DNA of 64,000 bases from Gari tellinella (GCA_922989275.2 OV277856.1:90167038-90231037); one strand, 5' to 3'; numbered from the stretch's first letter, positions 54,871-64,000 are shown. A program made the numbers and translations. The notes: generated by a model not told the origin, from the sequence alone.

Positions 54871-55240
54871 ATAAGACTGTATTCAATAAACGCTTATGCC
54901 CCCGGTGGCTGCCAATATATTCAAAATCATTTCTAAGTCGAATTAGGTCGAGGTCAAATCAAGGTTGTGTGGGAATGGTCCTAGGCTACAACTGTATAAA
55001 TATCAATTTCATTCTAGTAACTGGTGTTGATGTCGGGTGATACAGTAAAATCCAGTTAACCAAGAGATGCATATATGGCCCATTTAAAATATTCAAAGTT
55101 CAAATAATGTTAAGGTCAAGGTCAAATTAAGGTTGGGTGACATGGGAGGATTGGGAATGATCCAAGGCAACAACTGTAGAAGTATTAAAGCATTCTAGTA
55201 AGTGGTTTTGATGCTAGACAAAACGGTAAAATCTAGTTAA
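54871..55240. repeat. ATTCAATAAACGCTTATGCC element with two about 165-bp units
   Basis: The head ATTCAATAAACGCTTATGCC CCCGGTGG is shared with 43388. Units carry CTAAGTCGAATTAGGTCGAG GTCAAATCAAGGTTG (54943) and AAAGTTCAAATAATGTTAAG GTCAAGGTCAAATTAAGGTT G (55088), GGGAATG(G/A)TCC and GTGTTGATG..GGTGATACAGTAAAATCCAGTTAACC. Probably a Helitron-like element core. Confidence 0.55.
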
Positions 55241-55456
55241 CCCCGTACACGTGCATACACACAACTGACACAGGACAATCATTATGTTATGCCTCCGCAT
55301 CTGATGATGACAGGGCATAAAAAGAAGGTATATTCTTGGAATCTGCATTTTAAGGATTAAAAGGTAGGTAGAGTTGCAAATTGTACTTTCATCTTGAGTC
55401 CCCTGCCCTAAACAAAGTTGGATATAGGTGATTTGCACAAATGGCTACTATGGTAG

Positions 55457-55535
55457 AAATTCTGCTTTACTTTCAGCCTGCTTTAAGCAACCATCTGTCT
55501 TCAATGCTGAAAACAAGCTATGAGGGAAAGGGTTT
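55457..55535 (+). mobile_element. Family A element, right half only
   Basis: ATTCTGCTTTACTTTCAGCC TGCTTTAAGCAACCATCTGT CTTCAATGCTGAAAACAAGC TATGAGGGAAAGGG. The left arm and hairpin half are missing. Confidence 0.6.
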
Positions 55536-55692
55536 AAGACTTGTCATTCCCTTTTTCCCAAATGAGGATATTGACAGCAGCTCTCAAGTCAGTCATTGCC
55601 AAATATATATTCCTTCCTGCGATCATCCTGATTTCAAATTCTGGTTTTCCAAACAATCAATTTTAAATTTAAAAACCTAGGATTAGGACTAA

Positions 55693-55875
55693 TCATGGCT
55701 CCCAGATAAGAGTGAGTAAACTGAAGAGTTCTAGCATTGTTCCTGCATGTCTCCACCAAACCCTGTTTGGACGATATTCATTACATCATTCCTTCAAGGC
55801 AATTCTATGAGTAGTCATAATCTAGGGTTTAGTTTAAATATGAAGTATTGAAATACTCACCTATTTGTCTCAGAC
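55693..55875. mobile_element. Family C hAT-like MITE (decayed)
   Basis: GGCTCCCAGATAAGAGTGAG TAAACTG.., CTCCACCAAACCCTG.., GAGTAGTCATAATCTAGGGT TTAG.., ACTCACCTATTTGTCTCAG. The core hairpin is imperfect. Confidence 0.55.
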
Positions 55876-55902
55876 TTGCTTGAATAATAGCTGCATCTAA
55901 AC

Positions 55903-56116
55903 CCTAACAATGCCAAATTTTCAAAAGGACTCATCCGTTTTTTGATCAATGACTAGTTTACAATTAAATTTCACTTTTGAGAGAACTGTCTCTAAAATAT
56001 TTTAAGTTTGAACAAACCAGTATAGAAGCTGATCAGAAGGCTTAGAAGTCCTCTGATCTGGGTGTACACTGTTTGCAAAGGATGTGTATATCTGGTGGCA
56101 GCACTGTAAGTGTTAA
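55903..56116 (+). mobile_element. TTAA element family G
   Basis: AACCCTAACAATGCCAAATT TTCAAAAGGAC.. GATCAATGACTAGTTTACA.. CTGGGTGTACACTGTTTGCA AAGGATGTGTATATCTGG.. CACTGTAAGTGTTAA (TTAA 56113-56116). Confidence 0.65.
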
Positions 56117-56610
56117 ATGTACAACAATTACACCAGCTGTCAATGCGATTATTTATTACTTGTGACATTAGGCTTCTTCAATACAGTTTGACATTTCAAT
56201 TTCATACATTATTGAACAGCTGATTAATCTTTAGCTTGCTATCAGCATACTTGTGTCCTGTCAACAGTTTACAATAAGACAGAGTAACTCATCTTCTGAG
56301 CTGGATCCATACTGCTTGCAATTCTCATATTTTCTCCATCAATGATTTCTGTGTGGAACATCAGTAAATTATGTTTATAATGTATACTCTGATCAGGATT
56401 TGCGCTGTTTGTTTTCTTTTTAAATATTGCCTGACAACAAACCGAAAGCCAACATAGCCTGGTCATTTCTCAAAATTAGAAGTCTGTTTAATTATTCAGC
56501 ATTGTAAGGGCTATATAACCCTTTCGTCCTTTCGCCAACATTGGCAACCAAAGACAACTTTGCCAACAGTTTGGATTCTGTTTACATCAAATTTCTTCAC
56601 TCATACTGTC

Positions 56611-57128
56611 TTAACCCATTCCCCCATAAGGTGATTTTAGTTTTGAAGTAAGGTGATCACTTAACTCTTTGAACCCTAGTCCCGCATATAGGCGTGCTTT
56701 TCAAACAGAGTACATGTGAATAGCATACTTGTCCTGTGCAAACAGTGAAGACCCAGATCAGAGGGCTCCGAAAGGAGCCCTCTGATCAGGGTCTTCACTG
56801 TTTGTCACAATGCCAAACATTGACAAAAACAACCATTAAAAGTCAGAAATGGACTAGACTAAAATGGAAACTGGAATTGTCCATTTAAAGACTAAAGTAT
56901 CAGGGAGGAAAGAGTTAAAGCAGGTTGAAAGTAAAGGAGAATGTGCCTTAGGGCACATTCTGCTTTACTTTTAGCCTGCTTTAAGCTACCAGCTGATAGG
57001 ATATAGAATATTTTTCTTGTAGTACATATGCATGACTGTATAAATTGGAACTATATTCTCCAGGGAAGGAAAAGATTAGAGGAAAGATAAGAGGAATTAA
57101 AAGGTGTATTTATGGGGCAATGGGTTAA
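56611..57128 (-). mobile_element. TTAA element family A (reverse), host of a B element
   Basis: TTAACCCATTCCCCCATAAG at 56611 and TTTATGGGGCAATGGGTTAA ending 57128. The hairpin (AGCAGGTTGAAAGTAAAGGA GAATGTGCC.., about 56918-56984) is cut off from its left arm (AAGTAAGGTGATCAC) by a B element at the TTAA that opens the hairpin. Confidence 0.85.
56661..56918 (-). mobile_element. TTAA element family B (reverse), nested in family A
   Basis: TTAACTCTTTGAACCCTAGT at 56661 to GGGAGGAAAGAGTTAA ending 56918. Hairpin CAGTGAAGACCCAGATCAGA GGGCTCCGAAAGGAGCCC. A CTAAAGTAT insertion near the right end makes it a few bases longer than other copies. Confidence 0.85.
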
Positions 57129-57274
57129 ATCTAGCTTTGAAATGAATGTGCAGACAGATGTAATACAGCAGCTGTAACTTTGCATGTGAAAGGATTTAAT
57201 CAGACAGTGAAAGGGTTAATGAATGGCAGATAAAAATGTACTGCCAAGCACTGTTGATGACAAACATTCAAGGT

Positions 57275-57445
57275 TCAAGATAAAGTTCCAAAATTAAATC
57301 CTACACCAAACCCTATTGTGTCACTACTCATTAGAATCATCTCTTCGAGAAGATTCTAATTGAGTAGGCTTACAATAGGATTTTGTTAAAACATAAAGGA
57401 GAAAATATTGAAAAACTTGAGTTGATTCCCTTTTATCTGAAACCC
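57275..57445. mobile_element. Family C hAT-like MITE
   Basis: AAGGTTCAAGATAAAG..CACCAAACCCTATTGTGTCA CTACTCATTAGAATCATCTC with the partner GAGAAGATTCTAATTGAGTA..TTATCTGAAACCCTG. Confidence 0.6.
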
Positions 57446-57898
57446 TGATTGTTACTGATGAGAATAGTTTAGCATGCTAAAGGTTGAATGACTATACTGG
57501 GGCCTAATTGTCATGATTTGAACAATACTGGTTATATAACCATCACATCCCATAACTGACTAATTCAAATTGCTTTTTCCTCTAAAGCTTTGTATAAGCA
57601 TGCCGACTAAGTCATCTACATTGAAAAGTTATCATCATAAATTTATCCTGAGTAAATACTATGACACCAACCTCCCTCATTTTATCTAAATGGCACTCTC
57701 GGGTATCTGAAAAACAAACACTTTGGGCACAAAATGTCAACATGTCCTCTTTATCAGTGATAGAATGAAACACATTAAAAAGGTTAATTTATGACCACAC
57801 ATCCATCAGAGTTTATCCTTTCCCTTCAGAAAAAGCCTCAGCACACATCTTCTTACATATCCACAAAAGTGAAACAAACCGCTACAAACATATAGTGT

Positions 57899-58149
57899 TT
57901 AACTCTTTGAACCCTAGTCCCGCATATAGGCGTCCTTTTCAAACAGTGTTCATGTGAATAGTACACTTGTCCTATGCAAACAGTGAAGACCCAGATCAGA
58001 GGGCTCCGAAAGGAGCCCTCTGATCAGGGTCGTCACTGTTTGTCATAATGCCAAACATTGACAAAAGCAACCCTTAAAAGTCAGAAATGGACTAGACTTA
58101 AATGGAAACTGGAATTGTCCATTTAAAGTTTCAGGGAGGAAAGAGTTAA
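57899..58149 (-). mobile_element. TTAA element family B (reverse), intact
   Basis: TTAACTCTTTGAACCCTAGT at 57899 to GGGAGGAAAGAGTTAA ending 58149. Hairpin CAGTGAAGACCCAGATCAGA GGGCTCCGAAAGGAGCCCTC TGATCAGGGTCGTCACTG, nearly identical to the copy at 22494. Confidence 0.87.
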
Positions 58150-58607
58150 TACAGATAGCAATTTAAAACTTCTGCTTTACTTTTATCTAGGAAAGCATGA
58201 GATAATTATTGTAGCAGATAGAACAGATAACCACTGTGTTCAGTTATGAACTGAAATTACAGAAGTAATAACTTAGAAACAAGCAAGACCTCGAGGATCT
58301 TAATTAAGTGAAACGATATGAAGCTCTTTTCACAATCTGGCCCCCATGCTTATATAGCTTTTGAGTTTGGTCTGAGATCGTTCTCAAGCTTTTGATTTGT
58401 CAGATTTGAGCAAAATGCTCAAACCTTGCTAATCTAAAGCTTGAGAACGATCTTGGACACATCTTAGTTTAAACAATATTTTATTCAGAAGAAAAGGATT
58501 GGACAACAGGCAAAGCCTATGCGAGTCCTCTCCTCTTGGACACATCTCCAAGGCTTTATAAGCACAGACCCATAATTCTATAGCAATGCTAGTGTTCCTG
58601 TATCCTG

Positions 58608-58712
58608 ATAGTGGCTGCTTAAAGCAGTATGAATATAAATGCTTTACTTTCAGTCTGCTTTTAGCCTCCACCTGCCGTATAAAGTGAAACCAAACTATGA
58701 GGAAAGGGTTAC
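58608..58712 (+). mobile_element. Family A element, right part only (decayed)
   Basis: GTGGCTGCTTAAAGCAGTAT GAATATAAATGCTTTACTTT CAGTCTGCTTTTAGCC.. and CTATGAGGAAAGGGTTA. Confidence 0.5.
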
Positions 58713-60173
58713 ACAGGCATTGAAATAAACGCTGCAGCTGTATATGACAGTCACATGTGAGTCAACAGCAGCAATATTTATGATGATTTGCAGAGACATG
58801 ACTCCCTAATAGGGTAGAGTGTATTGAAACCATTTTGTTTCCCCAACTGCTTACCTACAGGGACACAAGAATGACTAATAGATGGTGCAACCACAGACAG
58901 CCAAGACTCAGCTACATACCAATAACTATGATCCGGACATCCTATTGCTCATTGAAATACAGTTTCATGCTTCTACCCTGATCTGATATAGACCCAGAGA
59001 AATATTTACTACACCTCTATCACAGGTGGCTCATTGAAGCAGGTTGTTTTAAACACTGAAAACAAGCTGTAATAGGAGCAGGTTTTAAAGAACACTTGGA
59101 AAATTGTAAAATTAAATAATGTGCAGTCTAACAAAATCTACATGATGTGTCATTTGTTAGAGAACAGCAGGATCCAGTGTACTACCATTGAATACAGGAT
59201 CAAATGGAACATGAAAGTGATGTGCTTCCAATGCAGTTCGTGGTCTCGGTCTACACTATCAGCAATGTGCATTGTAACATGTACAAAGGCACATCTTTAT
59301 CCTACTATGTACTTTTGCGGATAAAAGTGTGAAAGTCATCTATGACTTGTCAAAGCACAACATTTTCTGATTTGATGCATGCTGTGTATTTTTTTTTGTG
59401 CAACAATTCTCGTCCGTTCCTGTTCTAAAAATAGAATTTTCTCCAAATTTCTTTCAAAGGGTCAGAGAGTCGAAAAGTTTGGATTCTGATGAGGCGCTGT
59501 GTTATGTCTCATAAGGATCTAAACAGTTTGCAAAAGTTAATATGGTTTAAAGTGCTAAGAGTAAAACGTTATAAAATTAACCCATTCATATGGAATAGAT
59601 TGCTTTAATGCAAATAAGATCATGATAGCTTTTAAATTCCAGATAAACGAAAATTAAATGGTATAACTATATGACTAGACAGTCAAACAACATGGATTGA
59701 ATTGCTAACATGTGACCTGTTCAAGTTACACCTCAAGATAGCCAAGTACTTCAAATACCCAAACCTTATGCTTCTATCAAGCCCTATGACATGACTCCCT
59801 ATGAAACGCATCTCTTCGATATGATTCTGATGAGTAAGTCACAACTTGGGCTAGGAGAAACTGTTTGAAAAATGTCTGGCTCTGGTTTACATGATACACT
59901 GTATTTCAAGATAATAGAATGATGCCTATGATCAGTGTATTTCCTGATACTAAAATGCCTGTGATCTATCAGATAACTTTGTTCAGTCAAAGATACTAAT
60001 CACTACAGTTGTAAATGCATGACACAAGACTGTGACAAGAGTGGCTCGAGTATCAATCCTCCAGTCTGATAATCTACTAACAACATTGGATTCATTGATG
60101 GGACACTTATCACTGAACACTTCATGCTGCTTAGAAAGGTGACACGAAGTCAGTTAACCCTTTCCTCCCTGTT
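58713..60173. other. Intron stretch with decayed fragments
   Basis: A D-like hairpin fragment is at about 59472-59530 (GTTTGGATTCTGATGAGGCG C..CTCATAAGGATCTAAACAGTTTGC). A decayed C core is at about 59765-59860 (TATGACATGACTCCCTATGA AACGCATCTCTTCGATATGA TTCTGATGAGTAAGTCACAA). The left end of a B copy (TTAACCCTTTCCTCCCT) is at 60154-60170. Nothing gene-like. Confidence 0.45.
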
Positions 60174-60425
60174 TTAACCCGTTACCCCATAAATACGCCT
60201 TTTTACGTCTTGAATTTCTTCATACACTAAGGAAAATAGTTTCTACTTTATACAGTCATAATTATGTATCATAAAAAATATTGTCTATATTCTAGCAGAT
60301 GGTAGCTTAAAGCAGGCTGAAAGTAAAGCAGAATGTGCCTTAAGGCACATTCTGCTTTACTTCCAACCTGCTTTAAGTGGTAACCTATCTTCAATAATAG
60401 AAAATAGCTATGGGGTAATGGGTAA
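60174..60425 (+). mobile_element. TTAA element family A (forward), right TTAA decayed
   Basis: TTAACCCGTTACCCCATAAA at 60174; right end TATGGGGTAATGGGTAAA. Near-perfect hairpin CTTAAAGCAGGCTGAAAGTA AAGCAGAATGTGCC around CCTTAAGG at about 60307-60377. Inserted just inside a B-like left end. Confidence 0.85.
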
Positions 60426-60544
60426 AATTGATGATGTCATGGCAGTGAAGGAGTTAATAAAAAGATGTTGTTGTGTTACCTTCACACTAATTGATTGCAA
60501 ACATTCCTTTTGCATGTTTCAAGATTTTCTATCATATATTAAGG

Positions 60545-60700
60545 CTCTAGTAGAGAGAAATTAAAATATTTTTTCAAACATGTTTTCATTAATGTCTCTA
60601 CCAAACCCTATGGTGTGAGTACTCTTTAGAACCATTTCTGACAGACCATTCTAGTGAGTAGTCACAACATTGAGTGTTTGTGCAGATATTAAGATTTAAA
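60545..60700. mobile_element. Family C hAT-like MITE (decayed)
   Basis: GGCTCTAGTAGAGAG.., CTCTACCAAACCCTATGGTG TGAGTACTCTTTAGAACCAT TTC.., CATTCTAGTGAGTAGTCACA ACATTGAG. Confidence 0.5.
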
Positions 60701-60757
60701 TGGTACAGTTGGTTCCAGAACTATACAAATACAGTTGCAACGCCTTATAGCCAACTA

Positions 60758-60953
60758 TCACTGGGGGCCAACGGAGTATCACGAGGGTCGTTTCACACAG
60801 AAGTCCTGTATACAGAGTATAGAGAATATATATACGTTATCAAACGAAGTACATTGTATATGTATATGATACCAACTGAAGTTGTCATTGAATTTATTTT
60901 GGGGGGCTTCTGTGCAAAACGGGTTGTCATAATACTTCATTGGCCCCCAGTGA
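60758..60953. mobile_element. Palindromic MITE with CACTGGGGGCCAA ends
   Basis: Left arm TCACTGGGGGCCAACGGAGT AT..CGTTTCACACAGAAGTCC and right arm (complement) TCACTGGGGGCCAATGAAGT AT..CGTTTTGCACAGAAGCCC pair over about 50 bp. No clear target duplication; CACTG ends suggest CACTA/Chapaev-type or an unclassified family. The 156-codon frame 60674-61144 runs through both arms and is not supported as a gene. Confidence 0.6.
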
Positions 60954-61369
60954 CCATGCAAGAGACAGAATCAGAACGTACCATCCTTATCCTACATAAA
61001 GAATATTTCAAACACTTCTATATACAGCCTCTTACAATGAATGAGCTTTGGAAATACATGTACAAGCAAAATCTGGCGAGTGTATTTATATATCACAAAA
61101 TGCAATTCATTTTACCACCAAAATACACATCATTTTACAACTAGGCTACACAGAAATAATGGTGATATCATCAGACAAGTCCACTCTCAATTATGTCAGG
61201 AGACATTTTAGCATTGAATCCATTCAAAAACATTGATATTTCAACTCTTTCAACACTCAAGTAAATTGTGTGGGTTATAAGGTTCCCCTGTGGATCATTT
61301 TAGTTATCAAAGCAAGAACCAGTCTACTTGGAATTCTGGGTAATTTGATAGATACTGGTCTCAACAAGC

Positions 61370-61482
61370 TAACAGTGTTGACCCTGATCAGAGGGCTCCT
61401 ATAAGAGCCATCTGGTCTGGGTATACACTGTTTTCAAATGCCATGAGTATATTTTAAACAGGTCCAGGTGTTGAAAGTGTAA
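61370..61482 (+). mobile_element. Family G/B hairpin (fragment)
   Basis: ACAGTGTTGACCCTGATCAG AGGGCTCCTATAAGAGCCAT CTGGTCTGGGTATACACTG then TTTTCAAATGCCATGAGTAT A; ends missing. Confidence 0.5.
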
Positions 61483-61530
61483 AGTACTGACTGTTACAGT
61501 TTGTGTCAAAGTTAGAATTTTATACCTAAA

Positions 61531-61692
61531 CAGGCTTTAGATAAAATAAATATGTCAGATCCAATGCTGTAATTACTCATTCCAATTTTCTTGGAGAGAC
61601 TCTTATAACGAGATGTCACAATATAGGGTTAAGACTTTGGTGCAGACTTTATTTTTATAGTATTTGAAATATTCTTCTTATCTGGAGCTTTG
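61531..61692. mobile_element. Family C hAT-like MITE touching a CaMKII exon
   Basis: Left CAGGCTTTAGATAAA, right CTTATCTGGAGCTTTG. The core TAATTACTCATTCCAATTTT C..GAGACTCTTATAACGAGATGTCACAATATAGGG is decayed. Its right end is 19 bp from the exon at 61712, that is, 13 bases beyond the GTAAGT donor. Confidence 0.55.
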
Positions 61693-61711
61693 CATAAATA
61701 CATTAACTTAC

Positions 61712-61806
61712 CTCTGGCGGACAACTTTTTTGTGTTGATTATCTTTGCTGCAAATTCTAGGCCTGTTGCTTTTTGAACACATCTTCTTACTATTGAAAAA
61801 GCACCT
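61712..61806 (-). CDS. CAMK2: CaMKII kinase exon, [15 protein letters not shown] (95 bp)
   Basis: On the minus strand, CTTGTTTCTATTTTCAG precedes the exon and GTAAGTTAATG follows. After the last base of a Lys codon (ELGK in relatives) the frame encodes [20 protein letters not shown] then [11 protein letters not shown] and one G. It covers the second half of the glycine-rich loop (G-A-F-S-I-V), and FAAKII holds the ATP-binding Lys (about residue 42-43). In the usual isoforms the middle reads CVKK or CVKV; here it is CVQKATGLE. The 95-bp length and the phase-1 exit match the vertebrate gene as I recall it and fit the 60-bp exon at 23920. A family C MITE ends 19 bp past the exon. Confidence 0.96.
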
Positions 61807-62149
61807 CTGAAAATAGAAACAAGATTTGTCTATATAGATAAATTGCCTCTTTAGAAAGTAGTAACAATATGAAATATATGGCACAACTTAAACCACCAAC
61901 TGGGAGATATCTTAGTTTGATCTTACTTATTCTTACAATTTCATACAGTATACTCCTAAGTGCCAACAACCTAAATCCATACACTACTAATTCTTACAAA
62001 ATTTAATGGACTATACCTGCAACCACTTGTGATAAAAACTCTGTTTTCATGGATTTTCAAGGGATGCTTCTAAGCAATATCTAAGAACAACTAGAGTTCA
62101 AAAGGCAGAAGACAACAAAGCTTGCCAGTCTGTGGCCGTCACATTTAGT
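61807..62149. other. Upstream intron, nothing recognised
   Basis: The first coding exon of CaMKII was searched for on the minus strand from here to 64000 (a TTTCCTAA-type complement of ..LGK with a donor) and not found; it probably lies beyond the window. Confidence 0.5.
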
Positions 62150-62430
62150 GCAACTTAGACGCATAGGCTGAGGTCAAGGTGATAAAGGGTCTAAAGACAT
62201 GACTGTGTGCTGCAAGTATGAGACCTATGGGTAACAGGGTACTATAGTTGTTGTGAGTATTTTTCAAAACTAAAACACACATTTCTAAAGCATAGGTTGA
62301 AATCAAGGTCACAAAGGTAGACATTTTCACCAGATGGAAAGGTCTTGTCCCAAATTAGGTAGGAAGGGTCCGAATCTGAAAGCTGTAGGTCAAAGGCAAA
62401 GAAGCTACTAACACTTTCTTGACACTGCTA
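62150..62430. repeat. Tandem repeat, GAGGTCAAGGT type (two units)
   Basis: AGGCTGAGGTCAAGGTGATA AAGGG near 62166 and AGGTTGAAATCAAGGTCACA AAGG near 62293, then AAAGCTGTAGGTCAAAGG. The same family as 19985-20475. Confidence 0.55.
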
Positions 62431-62859
62431 ATGGGTACAGGAATGCTGATGCTAACAACTACCGTAGGTGACAACAAAAGCTCTCCTGGACAAAAGTCTA
62501 GCAAGGACAAAACATTTGTAAATTGTTACTGCACATTTGTTGTGCATAAAAAGAGATGATAAAATTTCTAAAATTAATTTCATTTCTTTTGAAGCTTATA
62601 ATTACATAATGCAGCAATTAATAATTGAGAGTGAGTTACAAGTGCATGCTACAAAACAGCCCGGCACTTGAGCATGTCAAGAACTAGACAAGCATTGTAA
62701 AATTGTTGTTGGATTTTTGTTTTCCCATGCAAGATAAGCAAGTTTATCAGATAGGTCTGCCATGTTTTAACATATAGGTCTGACATGAGGAATTTTTCAT
62801 TGTGGTTTAATGTAGAACAGTCATGTTTGTTAAGTGGACACTAAACAACAAAACAGTGT

Positions 62860-62955
62860 ACCGGTATTCAATGATAGGTATAACTTGTTAATGCAAGACA
62901 AAAGTGAAGGTAGAAAGCTATATGTGCCTTACTTCTGTCCTGCAGTAAGCAGTCA
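62860..62955. mobile_element. Family H hairpin core (decayed)
   Basis: CTTGTTAATGCAAGACAAAA GTGAAGGTAGAAAGCT..CCTTACTTCTGTCCTGCAGTAAGC. Ends not identified. Confidence 0.4.
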
Positions 62956-62989
62956 TTAGTCTTAAATACAATTTTTCAATTAAAGCTGA

Positions 62990-63172
62990 ATCCAACAGAG
63001 CATTTTTCAAAATCCAAAATCCTTATGCCTCCCCCAAACCCTAACTCATTAGAAAAGTCACATTGCAACGGTTCTAATAAGTGGTCGGTCACACCATATG
63101 GCTTGGTGGAGGCATAAAGGAGAAAAAACTAGAAATTTATAAGTGGTTTACGCACTGTTATCTGGAGCCCTG
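62990..63172. mobile_element. Family C hAT-like MITE
   Basis: Right end TTATCTGGAGCCCTG at 63158-63172. The core CCCCCAAACCCTAACTCATT AGAA..GGTTCTAATAAGTGGTCGGTCACACCATATGG. The left end is weak (CAGAGCATTTTTC). Confidence 0.55.
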
Positions 63173-63324
63173 GTACAAGTTTGACTGTATGTCTCAGGTT
63201 TTTATTTCAATTGTGTTACAATAACATTTGCAGCCATCTAAGTGCACCATCAGTTTAACAGAAGGCAACAGCACTGATTTTTATCGCTGATTACAGGGAA
63301 GCTGCTGCTAATAGAATGAAATGT

Positions 63325-63723
63325 TTAACCTTTACCCCATAGTCTGTTTCTAGTTTTGAAGACAGTCAACTTCTTCAAACAGGTTGAATGTAAAGCAGAA
63401 TGTGTCTCCTTTACTTATTGTCCACTTTAAGCTACCATCTGCTAGGATATAGAAAACAATTCTTACTGTGCATATGCATGACTGTATAAAGTAGAGCTAT
63501 TTCAGAGTGGTAAGCAATTTGACTCAAAATACCCAGACCTGTTCCCAATTGGATGAAGAAAACCCCTGATATGTATCATGTTGTGAATATATATGGATGT
63601 GTAGATGACACAGTTTTGTGGAATCTAACCACTGCACTGGTGGCAGTGTACTCTGTCATCCCCTACCCTCCTTCCCATCCCACTGAGGGCATTCAAATGT
63701 GTATCTATGGAGTAATTAGTTAA
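63325..63723 (-). mobile_element. TTAA element family A (reverse), with internal insertion
   Basis: TTAACCTTTACCCCATAGTC at 63325 and ATCTATGGAGTAATTAGTTA A ending 63723. Hairpin reduced. About 180 bp of unrelated sequence (about 63510-63690, including CCCTACCCTCCTTCCCATCC C) splits the right arm; no inverted ends found for it. Confidence 0.65.
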
Positions 63724-64000
63724 CTCTTAAAGGGACTCGCATCCGGATGGTGTACTTGTCAAAATAAAATAAAATACTCAAATAAAAGCAAATTTGTGGC
63801 ATTATTTGGCTTCTGAAATTAAAAAAATATGATCAGTCCAAAAAAAGTCTCAAGAATCGTCACCGAATCTTAGTTTTTTTTAGATATCTATAGCGTTAGT
63901 AGACGGTATAGTTGTTTTTGTTAGACGGAATAGCTGTTTTTGTTGCTTCTCTACACAGGCTCAGACATAAACCCGAGCCGAATAATGTACTATCAATCGC
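63724..64000. other. Intron end of window, nothing recognised
   Basis: A+T-rich. A short direct repeat, GACGG(T/A)ATAG(T/C)TGTTTTTGTT, occurs twice near 63902 and 63924. Confidence 0.4.

Larger units (their letters stand above)
1..64000 (-). other. CAMK2: CaMKII gene body: 5' kinase-domain exons and giant introns
   Basis: The whole window appears to lie inside one minus-strand gene encoding calcium/calmodulin-dependent protein kinase II. This is a cytosolic and synaptic serine/threonine kinase that forms holoenzymes of about 12 subunits and decodes calcium signals. Transcription runs from high to low coordinates: exon 61712-61806, intron of 37,732 bp, exon 23920-23979, intron of 21,325 bp, exon 2540-2594. 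The first coding exon (start Met to ...ELGK) must lie above 64000 or was not recognised. The exon after LVFDL (usually TGGELFEDIV) was not found in 1-2539. Exon identity is strong; that everything between is intron of this one gene is inference from colinear order and matching phases. Confidence 0.9.

Noticed and set aside
60674..61144. Longest open frame (156 codons)
   Set aside because: It reads through both arms of an inverted repeat, has no recognisable domain, and has no splice or coding-bias support.

Overview
This window is eukaryotic, A+T-rich and almost entirely intronic. It is best read as part of a bivalve mollusc genome (a heterodont such as a dreissenid or venerid would fit, but species is inference). 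The reasons are the dense small palindromic TTAA elements, the GTGACCTTGACC-type tandem repeats, the elements with ACAAGGGCC...GCTCACCTGG ends, and a molluscan-type SINE tail.

The only gene I can identify with confidence is CaMKII (calcium/calmodulin-dependent protein kinase II), read on the minus strand. Three consecutive kinase-domain exons are present: 61712-61806 (95 bp, P-loop end and ATP-binding lysine), 23920-23979 (60 bp, alpha-C helix) and 2540-2594 (55 bp, strands before and into the hinge). Each has AG/GT splice sites, the phases join correctly (1 then 1), and the sizes match those I recall for vertebrate CAMK2 exons. The introns are very large: 37.7 kb between the first two exons and 21.3 kb between the next two. 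The first coding exon and everything after LVFDL lie outside the window. One possible plus-strand terminal exon (48874-48984) may belong to an unrelated nested gene.

The introns are packed with mobile DNA. (1) TTAA-flanked elements starting CCC and ending GGG (piggyBac-like termini): family A (more than 30 recognisable copies, central hairpin TTAAAGCAGG..CCTGCTTTAA) and families B, D, E and G (hairpins related to CAGTG-AGACCCTGATCAGAGGGCTCC). (2) hAT-type elements: 29115-30312 with a perfect 8-bp target duplication, and a group with 5- or 6-bp duplications (family C, 38698-39573, 26203-27322). (3) TA-flanked mariner/pogo-like elements (8839-9042, 3009-3456, 31955-32135, 41401-41606, and family H). 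(4) Helitron/Helentron-like elements with tandem-repeat cores (7202-8540, 11054-12381, 12382-13762, 25242-27371, 35351-37170). (5) Minor SINE and LINE 3' ends. (6) Microsatellites and a palindromic GCTTGCGCAAGC minisatellite.

These elements are deeply nested: hAT in Helitron-like in A (25145-27526), A and B both inside another A (34101-34840), B in C (30880-31318), and three TTAA elements in a row (22268-22959). The most unusual signal is in the 145-bp tandem unit of the Helitron-like elements. Seventeen units carry an intact TGACCTAGTGACCT, which on the minus strand is AGGTCACTAGGTCA, the DR2 site class bound by Rev-erb/E75 nuclear receptors, usually with the matching A-rich flank.

Stretches not listed are intronic sequence in which I recognise nothing. 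No tRNA, rRNA, CRISPR array, transposase ORF or other protein gene could be supported.
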